Part shown: positions 11,298 to 23,349 of the stretch, piece after piece
Position numbering within the stretch: the first letter of the stretch is position 1
How the letters are laid out: the number at the start of each line of letters is the position of its first letter
DNA from: Macrotrachela quadricornifera
Taxonomy: Eukaryota; Rotifera; Eurotatoria; Philodinida; Philodinidae
Assembly (NCBI GenBank): GCA_022393335.1
Contig: JAJEKB010020704.1
Span: 1-64,000 of the forward strand
Length of the DNA: 64,000 bases
Direction of reading: 5' to 3'
The notes under the pieces: generated by a model
What the model saw: the letters and a program-made list of their open reading frames with translations, nothing else
What the model was told of the DNA's origin: nothing
Databases searched by the model: none
Program-made: the position numbers and the translations under genes

Positions 11298-13088
11298 ACC
11301 ATTCGCGACGATATAAGCCACCGGTCGCTCACAGTATATTTTAATGAGAGAAAGGATACAAGAATCGATTTTTTTCCCTTGTCTTCCCTCAGGACAGAGT
11401 AATGGTAAGTCCTTCATTTATTCAGTTCTGAACATTGCTTCAATCATTTTGTTATATAGAGAAATGCTTTTCATCAAAAAACAATCAGGCCAAAAAGTTT
11501 TTATTCTTTTTGCTGCCAACGCACTTGCTTCTCTTGATTCTTGTTTTCTGATTTTCTCGTAGCAACCAACACAACGCCTTCGAACATCGTGTGTAGGTCC
11601 TTCTATTTCTTCTAGCTTGTGGTCAGCGAGTTTACGCTTCGAATTTTGTGCTGATTGCTTTACAGGACCAGATTTGAGGTTTTCAAATGGTATACCTAGA
11701 AGTAAAGACCGCACAAGATCTTCACGATACTGTAGAATGACCACTTTGCTTGCCGCGTAATTTCCCTTGTATATCAAATAACCATTTACTAGTGCTACCT
11801 CAAAAAGTAATTCAACTGCTACCTTTCGGTACCACTTTATTGATTGCTTGAGACACGTGTAATAGGATGATAGCTGATCAGATAAATCACTACCTAATCT
11901 TCCTTCATTGTAATCGAGTACAACTTGTAGCTTCATGATATGTTCATTTTTACTATTAGTACTTTCAGTTTTCACTACAGTTGTTGAATGCGACGGCTTT
12001 GGAGATATCATCAAGACATCTTTTTTGTTTTTCAACCTGATCCCGCACAATTACTACTCAATGTTCCAATAAGGTACGTATTATCTTGTAACAGACATTT
12101 GGCAAGAGGAATACTAGCAAAGAAGTTGTGAGCTGCCACAGTTTAATAACACTCTTCAAGACCATCGAATAGATTCATCACGATTGTTTGAGCATGTCCA
12201 AGATCTGCCACAGGATCTTGTTGACCCGTATAAATCACAAAATTCTAGGTGTATCTATTGGTAGCCACTAACTTGTGCATTTTTACTTCGTACTTGTGCA
12301 CTTTTCCAGGAATATATTGTTTGAAGTACTGCTCCAGTAGTGCTTCAGTTTTGGCATTTGTACCGACTCTATTTTGATAATGATTCCAATGAATTTCAGC
12401 ATCTGTTCATTAGTGGTTTGTTTCCATTGATGAAGTATTGACCGTTTACTAATCTCATAGTTTTGCAAGTATTGCTGCACGTATCGATTAGTTTCACGAA
12501 CTATGAGGCCAATAATTTCGTCCCTTATGAAATACCGATAGCAATCAATGGAACTGATTGTATTATCGCCTGAAATAGAAGTTACTTCTTCGATGAGTCC
12601 ATAATCTTCTATGAATTCTGCGTTGGATTCTGGTTCTATTTCATTCCAAATGTGTAAATTCATCTAATCATCAGTACCTTCTGCATTAGAATCGTCAGAT
12701 TCAAGGTACATTGCATCAAAATCGTCATCCAGAGGATTCACTTCACCGAATGAGCTAGTGCTATCTTCTGTATCCATCTCTTCAAACGACATGTGAATTA
12801 TTCCAAAGCTCCAGTGGTGTTTATATACAGAACGATAGACAGGAAAGAATAAGGGGGGAAAAGCTGGAAATTTCCTTTTTTTTCTCTAGTGCATACTTTG
12901 CATAATATGAAAAAGAACGAAAAAATAATCCGAGCGTTCATTCAGTTCGGCAGAAGAAAATGACTCATTGTGTGATGATATAAAGAAGACAACGAAAAAA
13001 TCATTAAGTGTATTTATTATACGTTAAATGTTCATGAAACTGAATGTCTCGAAAAAATTTTCTGAGAAAACTGAATCGGGCTGAATGG
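11298..13088 (-). mobile_element. Decayed piggyBac element, relative of the 6.1-kb copy
   Basis: Degenerate ends AACCATTCGCGACGAT (left) and the reverse complement of ATCGGGCTGAATGGTT (right) match the TIR pattern of the intact element. The left end is preceded by TTAA (11294-11297), while the right flank is now TTAG. The subterminal palindrome survives as AAGCCACCGGTCGCTCA near 11.31 kb. Same orientation as the intact copy, but clearly diverged, so this is an older insertion. Confidence 0.8.
11418..12795 (-). pseudogene. piggyBac transposase pseudogene
   Basis: Collinear with the intact transposase at 6256-7929. The start is MSFEEMDTED near 12795, then a premature TAG near 12663. The N-terminal helical region follows to about 12283, then the frame is lost and part of the central DDE region (including the first catalytic Asp motif, IDET) is deleted or unreadable between about 12330 and 12050. 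The last third resumes at 12050 (KKDVLMISPKPSHS) and runs through GRLGSDLSDQLSSYYT and the Cys-rich tail RRRCVGCYEKIRK. With stops, frame changes and the missing catalytic block it cannot encode an active enzyme. Confidence 0.85.
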
Positions 13089-13160
13089 TTAGAAAATGAA
13101 TGAAAATAAATAATTCATTGTTATTAGAAAAAGACAGTTGTGTCAATGTTTTAAATCTAT

Positions 13161-14173
13161 TTATATCACTAATACGGTTGATGGATTGTATAGTTCGGTA
13201 GAATTTAGAGAAGTACTACCACGATCTCCACCAGTAACTAACACTTTTCCATTTGTTAATATGGTTGCAGTATGATAATCTCGTGCATTATTCATGTTGC
13301 CACCATTGGTCCAAATTCCTGTTGCTGGATCGTAGAGCTCCGTACTATTTAAAATATGCGCACCATAGCCACCCGTAATTAATACTTTTCCATTAGCTAA
13401 TACCGATGCTTGATGATTATGTCGTGCATCCCTCATGCTATCAATAATTGTCCAACGTCCTGTTGATGAATCATACAATTCAGCACTATCTTCAGTCACG
13501 CTACGATGATATCCACCAGTAACTAAAACTTTTCCATTTTTTAATACGGATGCTGTATGGTATTGTCGTTCATAATGCATGTTAGACCTAGTACTCCAAG
13601 TTTCTGTGGATGGGTCATATAACTCAGCAGTATGTAGAGGATTACCGTTGCCAAAACCCCCGATAACTAATACTTTTCCATCGGTTAATAGGGACGCTGT
13701 GTGTCCGTCTCGTGCTTGCCTCATACTACCAGTAACTGTCCACATTCCGGTAGATAGATCATACAACTCAGCACTATCTAAAATAGTCTTGCCACTATAT
13801 CCACCCGTAACTAATAATTTTCCATCTGTTAATACATTTGCTGCGTGAAAACTTCGTGCATCATGCATGCTACTAGCAACTGTCCAAGTTTCTGTTAATG
13901 GATCATACAACTCGGCAGTGTTCAAATATGTGTTACCATCGTATCCGCCAGTAACTAATACTTTTCCATCTGCTAATACAGATGCTGTGTGTGCATATCG
14001 TGAATTATTCATGCTATCAGTAATTGTCCACATTTCCGTTGATGGATCATAAAGCTCAGTACTATTAAGGACATGTTCCCCATTGCCACCAGCAACTAAT
14101 ACCTTTCCATTTGTTAACAAGGATGCTGTATGCTCATGCCGTCCATCATTCATATTACTCGTATTAAGCCATC
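13161..14173 (-). CDS. Kelch-repeat seven-bladed beta-propeller exon
   Basis: Seven repeats of about 47 residues, each with the pattern HTASVLxNGKVLVTGG, LNSTELYDPSTxxWT and SMxxAR: a kelch / galactose-oxidase central-domain propeller. The last repeat stops after ELYNPSTVLVI and lacks its W strand. The missing strand is supplied at the N-terminus by WLNTSNM just upstream of the first Met, a classic circular closure giving a complete seven-blade ring. A splice acceptor (TTTAG) precedes the exon at 14174-14175. The likely upstream exon is the TM/mucin segment at 14325-14777. Substrate or partner is unknown. Repeats are 60-80% alike by eye, suggesting repeat expansion or homogenisation. Confidence 0.88.
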
Positions 14174-14324
14174 CTAAACAAGATCATTAGTATGTATTCT
14201 TTCTAGGAAGAATATATATTGAAGCAAATACGAGTTTATATGTGATAGTATTAATAACTAACAATTAGTCCTATCACAATCAGTGCGCCGTCTTTTTACT
14301 AAGTTTTCTTTTTTAAGGTTTATC

Positions 14325-14777
14325 TTATTCACAACATTTCGGAGAAGTGTAACTCTCAAACTCACTTGATTCCGGAGTGTTGGTTACTGTTGTCGATGTG
14401 ACTGTTGTTGATGTTATTGTTGTCGATGTGACTGNNNNNNNNNNTGTTGTTGATGTTGATGGCAATGTGTCTGTTGTTGTTGATGTTGATGTTAATGGTA
14501 ATGTATCTGTTGTTGTTGTTGATTCTGTTGTCGTCGATGTGACCGTTGCTGTTGTTATTATTATTGTTGTTACTCTTGAAGATGATGTACTAGTAATGAT
14601 ATTTTCTGGCTTCGTTGGAACAAGAATGACAAATATTAACAACAAAGATAGAGTAACCGCTATAATTGTTAAAACTATGAAAACGATGCCTAGGATCTTA
14701 ACCCAACGATGGTGCCACCATTTGGATTGTCTATGATTTTCAATGTCAAATTGAGTGTACGCTTGGTTGATATTCAT
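14325..14777 (-). CDS. N-terminal exon: signal-anchor plus Thr/Ser-rich mucin-like linker
   Basis: Starts MNINQAYTQFDIENHRQSKW, then a strong hydrophobic segment (ILGIVFIVLTIIAVTLSLLL, about residues 28-52) and a long Thr/Ser/Val stalk of TTTSTTT type, likely O-glycosylated, ending near TSPKCCE. With the kelch exon 150 bp downstream on the same strand this forms a type II membrane protein displaying a propeller on a mucin stalk, an architecture common in bdelloids. The exact splice junction is unresolved: GT donors near 14330 joined to the best acceptor create a TGA, so there may be another small exon or a lesion. The 10-N gap falls inside the stalk repeat. Confidence 0.7.
   Translation of the reverse strand: MNINQAYTQFDIENHRQSKWWHHRWVKILGIVFIVLTIIAVTLSLLLIFVILVPTKPENIITSTSSSRVTTIIITTATVTSTTTESTTTTDTLPLTSTSTTTDTLPSTSTTXXXXVTSTTITSTTVTSTTVTNTPESSEFESYTSPKCCE
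14435..14444. other. Assembly gap (10 N)
   Basis: Ten Ns interrupt the Thr-codon repeat encoding the mucin-like stalk. The real length of the stalk is therefore unknown, and the frame across the gap is only assumed. Confidence 0.99.
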
Positions 14778-15841
14778 TACAGTCTAAAAGAAACGTAAAC
14801 TTAAAATAGAATAAATATTTTCGAAACTCCATTGTATATATATATTTATTGCTCTCATAGTCAGAGGAGTAAGAAAAGAAAAGAAAAGAGATGTTATCTG
14901 GAGCCTCAAAGATATTGCTATAATTTTACCTGTATATAAAACATTTTGTAATACGTCAATATGATATCATAATACTATGAGTCATCTCTAAGGTTAGTTA
15001 CATTATGCAAAGGAAACTAGCGACTGATTCAAGAGTTTCTCAAAACGAGTCGTCTATGATGAACACCAGTCTTTTATAGTAAATCTTACTTATTTTATCT
15101 TTGATGCGTAATTTGAATGTATCATTTGATAGAGCTCATTGTTTTTAATATTATTCAATTTAAGATAATTGCAACAGACATTCAAATAATAAAATATATA
15201 AATACAATAAATATCACTAAAGAAAGGTCAATACTTGTATTTCAATATTTCCGTTATCAATCATTATCAACAAGAAGAGAACAGCAGAATAATAACTTGA
15301 GAAAAAAAAGATATAAAAGGTGTTGAAGAAATACGAATCCTAATTCAATCACCCTTATGACCAGAAAAATTTCAACACTAAAGATTTCTATAAGAATTTT
15401 GTTTGGTTCTGTTTACAATAGAATCCCCTGCAAAAGTAAATGAAAATTTATTTGAGTTCGTGATTTCTTAAATAAATAGCTATTCCCTGTTCTTCTTCGT
15501 TGTGACTTTCGAGTGGAATAACTGTATCTTTGTTTATCGCAGATCGAGCAGGTAATCAATTTTTTCGTTGATGAAAAAAGTAAACAATATGTGAAGAAGT
15601 ATAAAGAACTAGCGGAAGTATCCTCTGATGATCCCGATAATATAATAGTATAAACTTGACGCATAAGAACATGATGCCCTTAACATGCTATAAATGTAAT
15701 AAAACTATCATATCATCAAGTTAGCTCAGATTTTTCTCGTTTCGACTTTAGTATTTGACATTTGAAACCTGTTTTAGATATTTTTTCGTATTCTTTATTT
15801 ATGAGCTTCTTTCAATTTAAAAAATAGTGAAATAGTAATTT
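14778..15841. other. AT-rich spacer upstream of the kelch gene
   Basis: No supported gene. A minus-strand open frame at 15413-15664 has no recognised motif. It could be non-coding or part of the Helitron relic that follows. Confidence 0.35.
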
Positions 15842-16063
15842 TTATTGTAAAGCTGTTTGGTACATACCATTTTTTGTTTTTCCAGTTCTCACTCTTGAAA
15901 ATGCCACGAAAAGTTGACCATGAGAAAAGCAAGAAGTTTCTAAATGGACACTAGCGACTTTAAGTGATTGCCCTTGGGACTTATTGATTGACATCGCGAC
16001 CATCGAAAAAAAAAGGTGCTCGTCGAAACCTTTTCGATTTCGTGCAAGTTTGACATATTCCAA
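15842..16063 (-). pseudogene. C-terminal fragment of a Helitron/Pif1-type helicase
   Basis: The 73-residue frame contains the late Pif1-like helicase motifs: [38 protein letters not shown], and a tail resembling KTKNxxYQTAL. The order and spacing match the C-terminal RecD2/Pif1 part of Helitron Rep-helicase proteins. In-frame TAA immediately upstream (near 16070) and the absence of Walker A or a Rep domain nearby show a 5'-truncated relic. No convincing Helitron 3' hairpin/CTRR end was found. A cellular PIF1 fragment is possible but less likely in this context. Confidence 0.7.
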
Positions 16064-17032
16064 AATTTATCGTACAGCTGTGCGAAACCCCCTAAGAGGT
16101 TTAGTAACATACAAGGTTACTCAGAAAACCATTCTCGTCGACAAAACCTTAAGAAGTGTTTCGTGTAGAACTAGCTAAATTGCAGTGACTCAAAAGGTTT
16201 TTCATAGAACACTTAATAGGCGGCAAAACTTGAAACTTATTTCGCACAAAACGATGTTAAGTTTTAGATCTTAAAATGGTTTCGTATAGATTTCCTTGTT
16301 GATTCACTTGTTAAAAAGGTTTCGTTTGAAATCATAATTGGTTTCGTAAAAAACTAGTCTCAAGATACTGTTGTTGGTGGAAACACAGCCAAACATACTT
16401 GACAGAGACGACCTCTTGTTGTCATGTTTGATTTGTGCGAATTAGGACCAATCAGATAAGTGACTACTGCTATCCTATAGTTAATCGGCGCTCCACGATT
16501 CTCATTCAGAAATCTATCTAGTGAATAGTCTTCTTCTAATCTTCTTATTGCACGTACTGTTAGTTATTTTCTTGCTGAAGATTATTACAATTCATTTAGT
16601 CAACTCGCAAACTGTTAAAATCCGTGTTGTTTGTTATCGTCTATTTAAGTATGTTGTCTCTCTCTAAGGGGAATTCTCTTAGAGAGTTAGGCAGAAATTC
16701 TGTTTTTTAACTAGATTACCTTTGATTTAGTTCTCATATCGTTCAAGACGATCATCTTTAACTATGTTTTACTCGGATTTTGACCGATCCGACAAAAAAC
16801 AAACTATTGAATTCATAGTAACTTTCATTCGATATATAAAGGTATTATTTTCTTATTTTAATGTACCAATTTATTTTTATTTTCTAGTTGATTATTTAAT
16901 TTTGTCATATTTTACTACGTGATCATATAATTAAATTATTGCTAGTTTAAATAATATTATAATGAACCCTCGCAAGTGGATTTGTTCTCAAGTAACTCTT
17001 ACCAGTAAGTGATCATGATATCTTGAAATACT
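16064..17032. repeat. Degenerate short repeats built on GGTTTCGT
   Basis: Between about 16080 and 16350 the motif (A)AAGGTTTCGT or its complement recurs at roughly 30-45-bp intervals (for example AATGGTTTCGTATAG, AAAGGTTTCGTTTG, TTGGTTTCGTAAAA, and GCGAAACC in reverse). It looks like a decayed minisatellite. From 16.38 to 17.03 kb I see no gene. Confidence 0.4.
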
Positions 17033-18258
17033 TGTTATCATTGCTCTATATGCGACCGAGGCAGAATATATTATGTCTTTCGCAAACTGTTTAGACATAC
17101 ACAGTATGTTCATAATGGGCAACCAAACTTTAAATTCAATGTGAGCTTAGTTCGTTATGTGGAAGAATATATTCCACTTTTGCCGATTATAAAACACACA
17201 TTTATAGAGAGCATAAAAACCTTATTAATGAGAATTTATATAAACAAAAAATACAATTTGACATGAATGTTCATAATGATCAAACATTACTGGCAACCAG
17301 TCATGATGCAAAGTCAGATTTTGACAATCAAACACATGATGAAGAAGACAAGCGAAATGAAAGAGATGCCATATGTTGGCCTTTATTAACGAAGAAAATA
17401 AGTCGATCATCAGAAAAACAATAGAACTAGACTTCTCCGAAAAATTTTACATCGATTTTTTGCTCAATCTTAGAAAAGGTCATTCTTTATCACAAAATAT
17501 AATCCATACAATTACATTGGGATTCAAATCTTTGATAGAACCAGTTCGTACATTATTGAAAATGAAAATCAATTGCTTATCGATCAAATATAAGAATACA
17601 GTTACTAATTTAATTACTGACAATTCTGTTTTATTAACTGATATGAATGATCTTATTTCATATATTATAGAAAAAATAACTGATATAATAAAGAATGAAT
17701 ATAGGTTTGAGAAACTCTGTAAAAAGTATTTTTTGTATACATCACCTAAAGAAATAAAGCTAGAGAATGTTGATCACGTAGCATATTATATACCAATATA
17801 ACCCAGTATCTAGCAAATGTTGAATAAACGTGATGTTTCGAACGATGTTAACAAAAAATTGTAATGAAAATATCAATCGCAATGATATTGATGCAGATCT
17901 AATGTTTAATTATCATCATGGAATCCATGCAAAATAGCATCCGATTTAAAAAAAACTGAACCCTATAGGTGCAAAAAGAGACACTCAAAAAATTACTTTG
18001 ATCTATTATCAATTAGAAGATTTACCTAATACAGTTAAATCAATGTTAAATTTTATAAGACTTTTTGGAATGTGTCACTCGAATTATTTATATAACAAAT
18101 TAAATAGAAAAAATCTTTTGATCCAATAGTTGAAGATCTTAATGCCTTACAAACGACTAGTATTTATATTCCAATCCTTGGTGATTATTTAAATTTTGCA
18201 TTTATAATATTAGCTGATGATCTTTTGGCTTCTAATGATATTCGTAGTTTTCAGAAAG
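17033..18258 (+). pseudogene. Relic of a C2H2-zinc-finger transposon-derived gene
   Basis: A first finger-like unit starts at 17033 (CYHCSICDRGRIYY, LFRHTQYVH). A one-base frame change leads to a second finger (CELSSLCGRIYSTFADYKTH then IYREH). A spacer rich in Asp/Glu/Asn follows, then a helical block (LDFSEKFYIDFLLNLRKGHS, 17373-17801), then LIYYQLEDLPNTVKSML with IRLFGMCHSNYL, and FDPIVEDLNALQ with IYIPILGDYLNFAFIILADD. This order (two fingers, helical block, then a RNase-H-like ADD/LADNL region) recurs in an uncharacterised multi-copy family in fish and invertebrate genomes, from memory. Multiple frames and stops make it dead. It is cut off at about 18258 where a foldback element begins. 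Confidence 0.55.
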
Positions 18259-19850
18259 GACAGGGGCGCATAATGCCTTGATTTGGCCTATTGAAATTTT
18301 TCATATTATATCCAGCACAATCATATATAGAATGAAAGAGCTTCAGTTGGCGAGTATTTTTATACTAGATTGCAAATACATTTCAAATACAGTTGAGGAT
18401 TTCTTCCTAGAGACTTCGAATAGTCTTATTGCGAATAAATGCTCATGACATAATACCCTTTCAGATCAGTTTTCTATTTATGAATTTTAGAAATTCATCT
18501 TCTATTATAGTTCATTAGATAGCTCTTTTCACGAACTACAAAACTGTATAGTTTCTAAAACTATCACAAAGTAAAAACCATATCTATTCTTATATATGAT
18601 TTAACATATTTGATTGACGATTTTTTCCTAAAAGTTGTATGAGCCAGTGCAATGAAGTGACGACTGAATACTTTGGATCATCTTCACGAATCCGATTTTT
18701 ACAAACACAGCTTCGAACGATTGCTTCACGAGGTATAATAGAATAAGTATTATCACACGATATACTTTCGTAATGGATATATGGTTCTTTTCTCAATTAG
18801 ACAATCAAATAGCCGTATAACTAATTCCGGAAAAATCACATTGGTGTTGTGTGTTTTCTGTTGCTCTTTATGTCACGTAGAATATTCGTGCTGATATACA
18901 ACTGAAACGGTTTCTTTTCCTCCTTTCTTCCCGACGATTCTCATCAGCCCTTGTATATCTATTCTTTTCATGATTAAGAAAAAAAATATCTGAAATATCT
19001 TAATCTCTATATATGTTTATTTCGACACACTATATCCGCAATATTTTTGCCCTTTTCTCTCTGCATGGATGATCAATAAGCATAGTATTAATTTCATTCA
19101 GAGAGTATTAGCAAATAGAATGATAGGATATGTAACTATGATTCATCAGCTCCTAGTTAACGAATTCTAAAGGACAGCTTGTGAATATGCCAATATTTAA
19201 AAGAATGTTTATCCAAAAATTGTATGATTTTTTAACTGGAAGAAATGAGGTCCAAACAGATCTCATGACTATTAGAGCGATGAAGCCAACTGCTATTACA
19301 CAACTATTTAATACGGATAAAATAAGTTACATCTCAACCGTAATATGAATACCATATGATAACTGATGTTGCATATGATTTATAAACATAACAACAAGAA
19401 ACAGTATCAGTGTTCATACCGATTTACAAAAACAACATGTACCTATTTGTTTATAGTGTTTCCAGTTTTCTAAATCTAGAAATATTAGGACTTCATAGCT
19501 GAGAGAAAAGATAATCTAACGAGTTATAACAGGAGTTAGCATAAAAACATTTTTTCAAAGAATCGTAAATCAAATATGTTATACTATATGTAAAAACAGA
19601 CATAGTTTTTACTTTGTGATAGTTTTAGAAACTATATATTTTTGTAGTCCATGAAAAGAGCTATTCGAAGGCTGCAAGAAGAAATGTTCAACTGTATTTC
19701 AAATGTATTTGAAATCTAGTATAAAAATACTCGCCAACTGAAACACTTCTATTCTATATATGATTGTGCTGGATATAATAGGAAAAAGTTCAATAGACCA
19801 TATCAGGGCCTTATGCGCCCCTGTCCTTTTGGGTCGAAAACTACCCTATG
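18250..19850. repeat. Long inverted-repeat (foldback) element, 1.6 kb
   Basis: The ends read GTAGTTTTC...AAAGGACAGGGGCGCATAA at the left (about 18250-18278) and its inverse at the right (about 19820-19850). The inner ends match perfectly for 32 bp (18547-18578 against 19605-19636; sequence begins TATAGTTTCTAAAACTATCA). The left arm carries an extra segment of about 95-100 bp (around 18424-18522) missing from the right arm, so it is itself interrupted. The central kilobase has no convincing transposase. The element truncates the zinc-finger relic. Confidence 0.75.
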
Positions 19851-20086
19851 ACCTTTGTCTAGACGAAAGGATACTCCCTGCAAAAATCTCATTGCATTTG
19901 CTCGTACTATGTCCAAATGTATAACGAACAAACAAACAAACAAACTTTCTCCTTTGTATATATAGATGTAAAACAGGGTTGTTTTTTAAAAAAAAAAAAT
20001 GTTTTTGTTATCCCACGACTTAATAACATAGATGAAGTACTAACTGTTTTTTATGTTAATATAATTTCACGTTGAATATGAAAATT

Positions 20087-20590
20087 CTATTTTTCAGTTA
20101 AACTTACTTTAGGAGTCATAGAAATACCACCTTCAAATTCAATTAAAGCTATTTTATTTTCATCAATATGACTAATTTTATAATAAATTTCTCCTAATGA
20201 ATTTGTTATTGGTATAATCCAAGTTTTTCCTATTTCAATATGATTTTTGAGGAAAATTTGATTCATTTGGTGATGGTAATAAAATATATCCTTAAATTGT
20301 TGATAATTCAATAGGACGAGATATTAATTGATTAATTGGAATCGTTTGAATAGAATTCTATTGTTTTACAATATTTTTAATCGAATGAATTTCAGAAATT
20401 TTTTCTGTATAATTCTATTCAATATATTCAATAATTTCATTAAGATGTTTTTCGAAATCCTGAGGTTCAACTAATTCAATTTCGGAATATGTTAAACATT
20501 GTCCACGATAAAATTTATACTCTAAATGAACTGTTTCAGATTTTTCCCATTATAATATTGTTAGAAACGTAAATAAAAATACAGCGAACA
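20087..20590 (-). pseudogene. Broken gene for a small secreted protein (unknown family)
   Basis: On the minus strand a Met near 20590 begins MNVRCIFIYV with a hydrophobic leader. After a frame change the coding-like sequence runs SETVHLEYKFYRGQCLTYSE, EIIEYIE, then in-frame TAG, NYTEKISEIHSIKNIVKQ, another TAG, ISRPIELSTI, TAA. A shifted frame then continues to 20087 (IEIGKTWIIPITNSLGEIYY, ALIEFEGGISMTP). The consistent codon-like composition across breaks indicates a decayed gene. No family recognised. Confidence 0.5.
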
Positions 20591-22157
20591 TTCATTTTTT
20601 TCTTTCTTTGTTATGTAGAATTTCAACACAATAAATACAAGATTTTAGTCCAATTTTAAAAATACAATCAATTCAATTCGATTTGTCAGTTAGTTTAAAA
20701 AAACGAAGAAATAAATGTAAAATTTATTTTAATTATTTATCTTCTTATAACAAATGTTCTACTTAATTAATTAATCACTATATTAAAGATTGAAAAGTTA
20801 TTCTTTAAACAACTTTTGTTCAGATCAATTGAATTAGTCTTTTTAAGAATAAACTATTATGAATAGGATCAAAGTTTTTTTTTTCTTCTTTGCATTAACA
20901 TCAAAACAAATACTTTAGGCATAAAAATTTCCATACGTTATTATAATATATTAAACATGAAAATAATCTTATTAGTAATGTACCTCTGATATTGGTGATT
21001 GTGTTTCATAAGAAACCAGATTTTTTATACCTAATGAAAGTTTACTTACGACCAAAATATGGGATCTAAATAGCTTAAGCATCTCGAATAATTCCTCTGG
21101 AGGTTTTTTCTTCGATAAAATGTAATAATGAGATGTATTAAAGATCATTTTGAAGAAAATAACTGGCTTAAATATATTGCTATTATTGAAAGACAAAATT
21201 CAGCAGCGATTGAAATAGTTTTTGCTGAAATAATGCTTTGCCGTTTTGAAATTTCGATATATGACAATTTATTCATAATGAATGAGACAAATTTGACATA
21301 ATTTTCGTTATAGAATAGAAAAATCGATATTGATTATCAATTCGCATATAAGTAGGAAGAGAATTAAATTATTCTAAAAGATCACCATCGTGGTGATTAA
21401 GCACGAATAGGTTATTCAATAATATTTAAAGCACATTGATTTTTTAATATGTAATGGTAGAAGAGAAAGAACATATGTTAGAAATGATAAGAATGAGTGA
21501 AACAAAAATGGATAATGAATAATAAATAGACATAGATATTTATACATATTAATAACAGGATAATAACATGAGTCAAGACAAGGATAAATGAATGATTATT
21601 CGTCCACAAAAGCAATTATTCTTTGAATTTATCTAGTTAATGTCTTGTCTGATATATAAATATTGTTAAAATTATTAATATTTTTATAGTGTATTCAGAA
21701 ATATATTCGAATAATAAATGAATAATGCCAATGCCTTAATTTTTAAAAAGTCTCAAATTTCTTATCTATTTCAAGTTTTGACCTTGAAAATATATCATTG
21801 AATTTAAAGTGAATATCTTTACATAATGTGTGATTGTATTGTTTCTATTCTAATAAACATAGTAACACACTTACAAAGGGAAATATATATATATAATTTT
21901 GCAATTATTTAATTAATATAAATTTTAAAAATCTTTTTATTTTTCTTCATAAAAACGTCTAATCATTTGAAAAAATTTTATTTTTTCATACAATGATATA
22001 CATATAATACGGATTAATTACTGTACTCACACTTACTCCATTATTTTCTTTTTAGTAATTAAAATTGTAAAGATTAATTTTTTTTTAATATAATAATTAT
22101 TTCATGGCTTGTAACTTTCTTACTAAATCAGTTAAAAGAATTTTTTTACAATCATTT
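20591..22157. other. Very AT-rich spacer
   Basis: Long A/T runs and (TA)n patches. A minus-strand frame at 20972-21196 contains KKPPEELFEMLKLFRSHILV followed by a GTAAGT-like donor near 21046, so a lone exon is possible. Nothing else supported. Confidence 0.3.
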
Positions 22158-22656
22158 TTGTGCTGATAGTCACACAGATCGCTTAAGAATGAGCGATACT
22201 GGGATCATCATTACAAGTTATTATCCCTTAATGACATCATAGTCATATAGAGTCAACCTTCACCGATATAGTACGTATACGATATCACATGTTACAGCAT
22301 TGTGGGTTGATATCAGAACGTGTTCGTTGTTCGAGTACGTAGCTGTTAAACTTGATTACCACAAAGCACCCACTGCTATATATGTATCACTCGTTTGTAA
22401 AGGATTTGATTTACATCATCCAACGATGGTGTTACGTGTGATATCATATATGTATTATATCGGTGAAGGTTCTCATTACGTATATGTTGCATCACATATG
22501 AGTGATATCGATGAAAGTTACCTTTGTATTATCACGTAAGCGTGATATTGGTTAAGGTTGACTCTATATGACTATGATGTCATCAAGGGATGATAACGTG
22601 TAATGATGATCTTAGTATCGCTCATTCTTAAGCGATCTGTGTGATTATCAGCACAA
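22158..22656. repeat. Foldback / MITE, 499 bp
   Basis: The termini TTGTGCTGATAGTCACACAG and their inverse (CTGTGTGATTATCAGCACAA) bound arms of about 118 bp at 22158-22276 and 22540-22656 that match with few mismatches (shared GATCGCTTAAGAATGAGCGA and ATGACATCATAGTCATATAG). The centre holds further ATATCAC/GTGATAT palindromic motifs. No transposase and no clear target duplication, so a non-autonomous element. Confidence 0.85.
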
Positions 22657-23349
22657 CTTTGAAGAGTATATTTCATTATAAAATTATTTTTATAAAAAAC
22701 ATTTATTAATATGAAAACATTTTCTATAGAAATCGCGTTAATCACGATTTTATAAGAAATATTTCATGTTTTTTTTTCTTATTAGTTTTTTATGTAAATA
22801 TTAATTAATATTTACTTTCGTTCTATTAAATCTTAATGTAAATATATAATGTTTATATATTAATATGATATTTGAATGAAAAAACAAAATTTCAGTAATT
22901 GACTTATTAGATTTCAAATATAATACATATGTATATGAATAAATTCGATTTGTATAGATTTTATTAATTGATAATTAATTCATACAGATAGAATGAATAG
23001 TCAATACAGATTTTAAAAACATAATATTATTATAAAAACAATCTTTTTTAGTCAAATATATATAAACAAAATAATATTATGCTTTTAATAAGAATTATGA
23101 AAAATCATTTATTTGTTTACCTCTTTATATCGTACAAAAATACTAAATCGTATTTTTGAGTGTTAATAGCAAGAATAAATGACAGATTGACAAACAAAAG
23201 GAGCTTTGTTAATGATTCATATTAGTCATATGGGATATTATCCCACATACTGGGAATGTTCTCATCAGCTACCGTTATTCTCAAATAGGATATATATATA
23301 GGTGATACTGATTTGATATATATTCATAAAAAAAGTATCAATCATTAAT
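22657..23349. promoter_or_regulatory. AT-rich spacer with probable TATA element for the 23.35-kb gene
   Basis: GGATATATATATAGG around 23287-23301 lies about 50-60 bases before the ATG at 23350 and is a plausible TATA box. The rest is unassigned AT-rich sequence. Confidence 0.4.

Noticed and set aside
13579..14052. Plus-strand frames with repeated VSVDGSYNSAV-like text
   Set aside because: Antisense shadows of the kelch repeats; the periodicity is that of the propeller gene.
22300..22539. 79-codon plus-strand frame
   Set aside because: Lies entirely inside the loop of the 499-bp foldback and consists of palindromic GATATCAC motifs.
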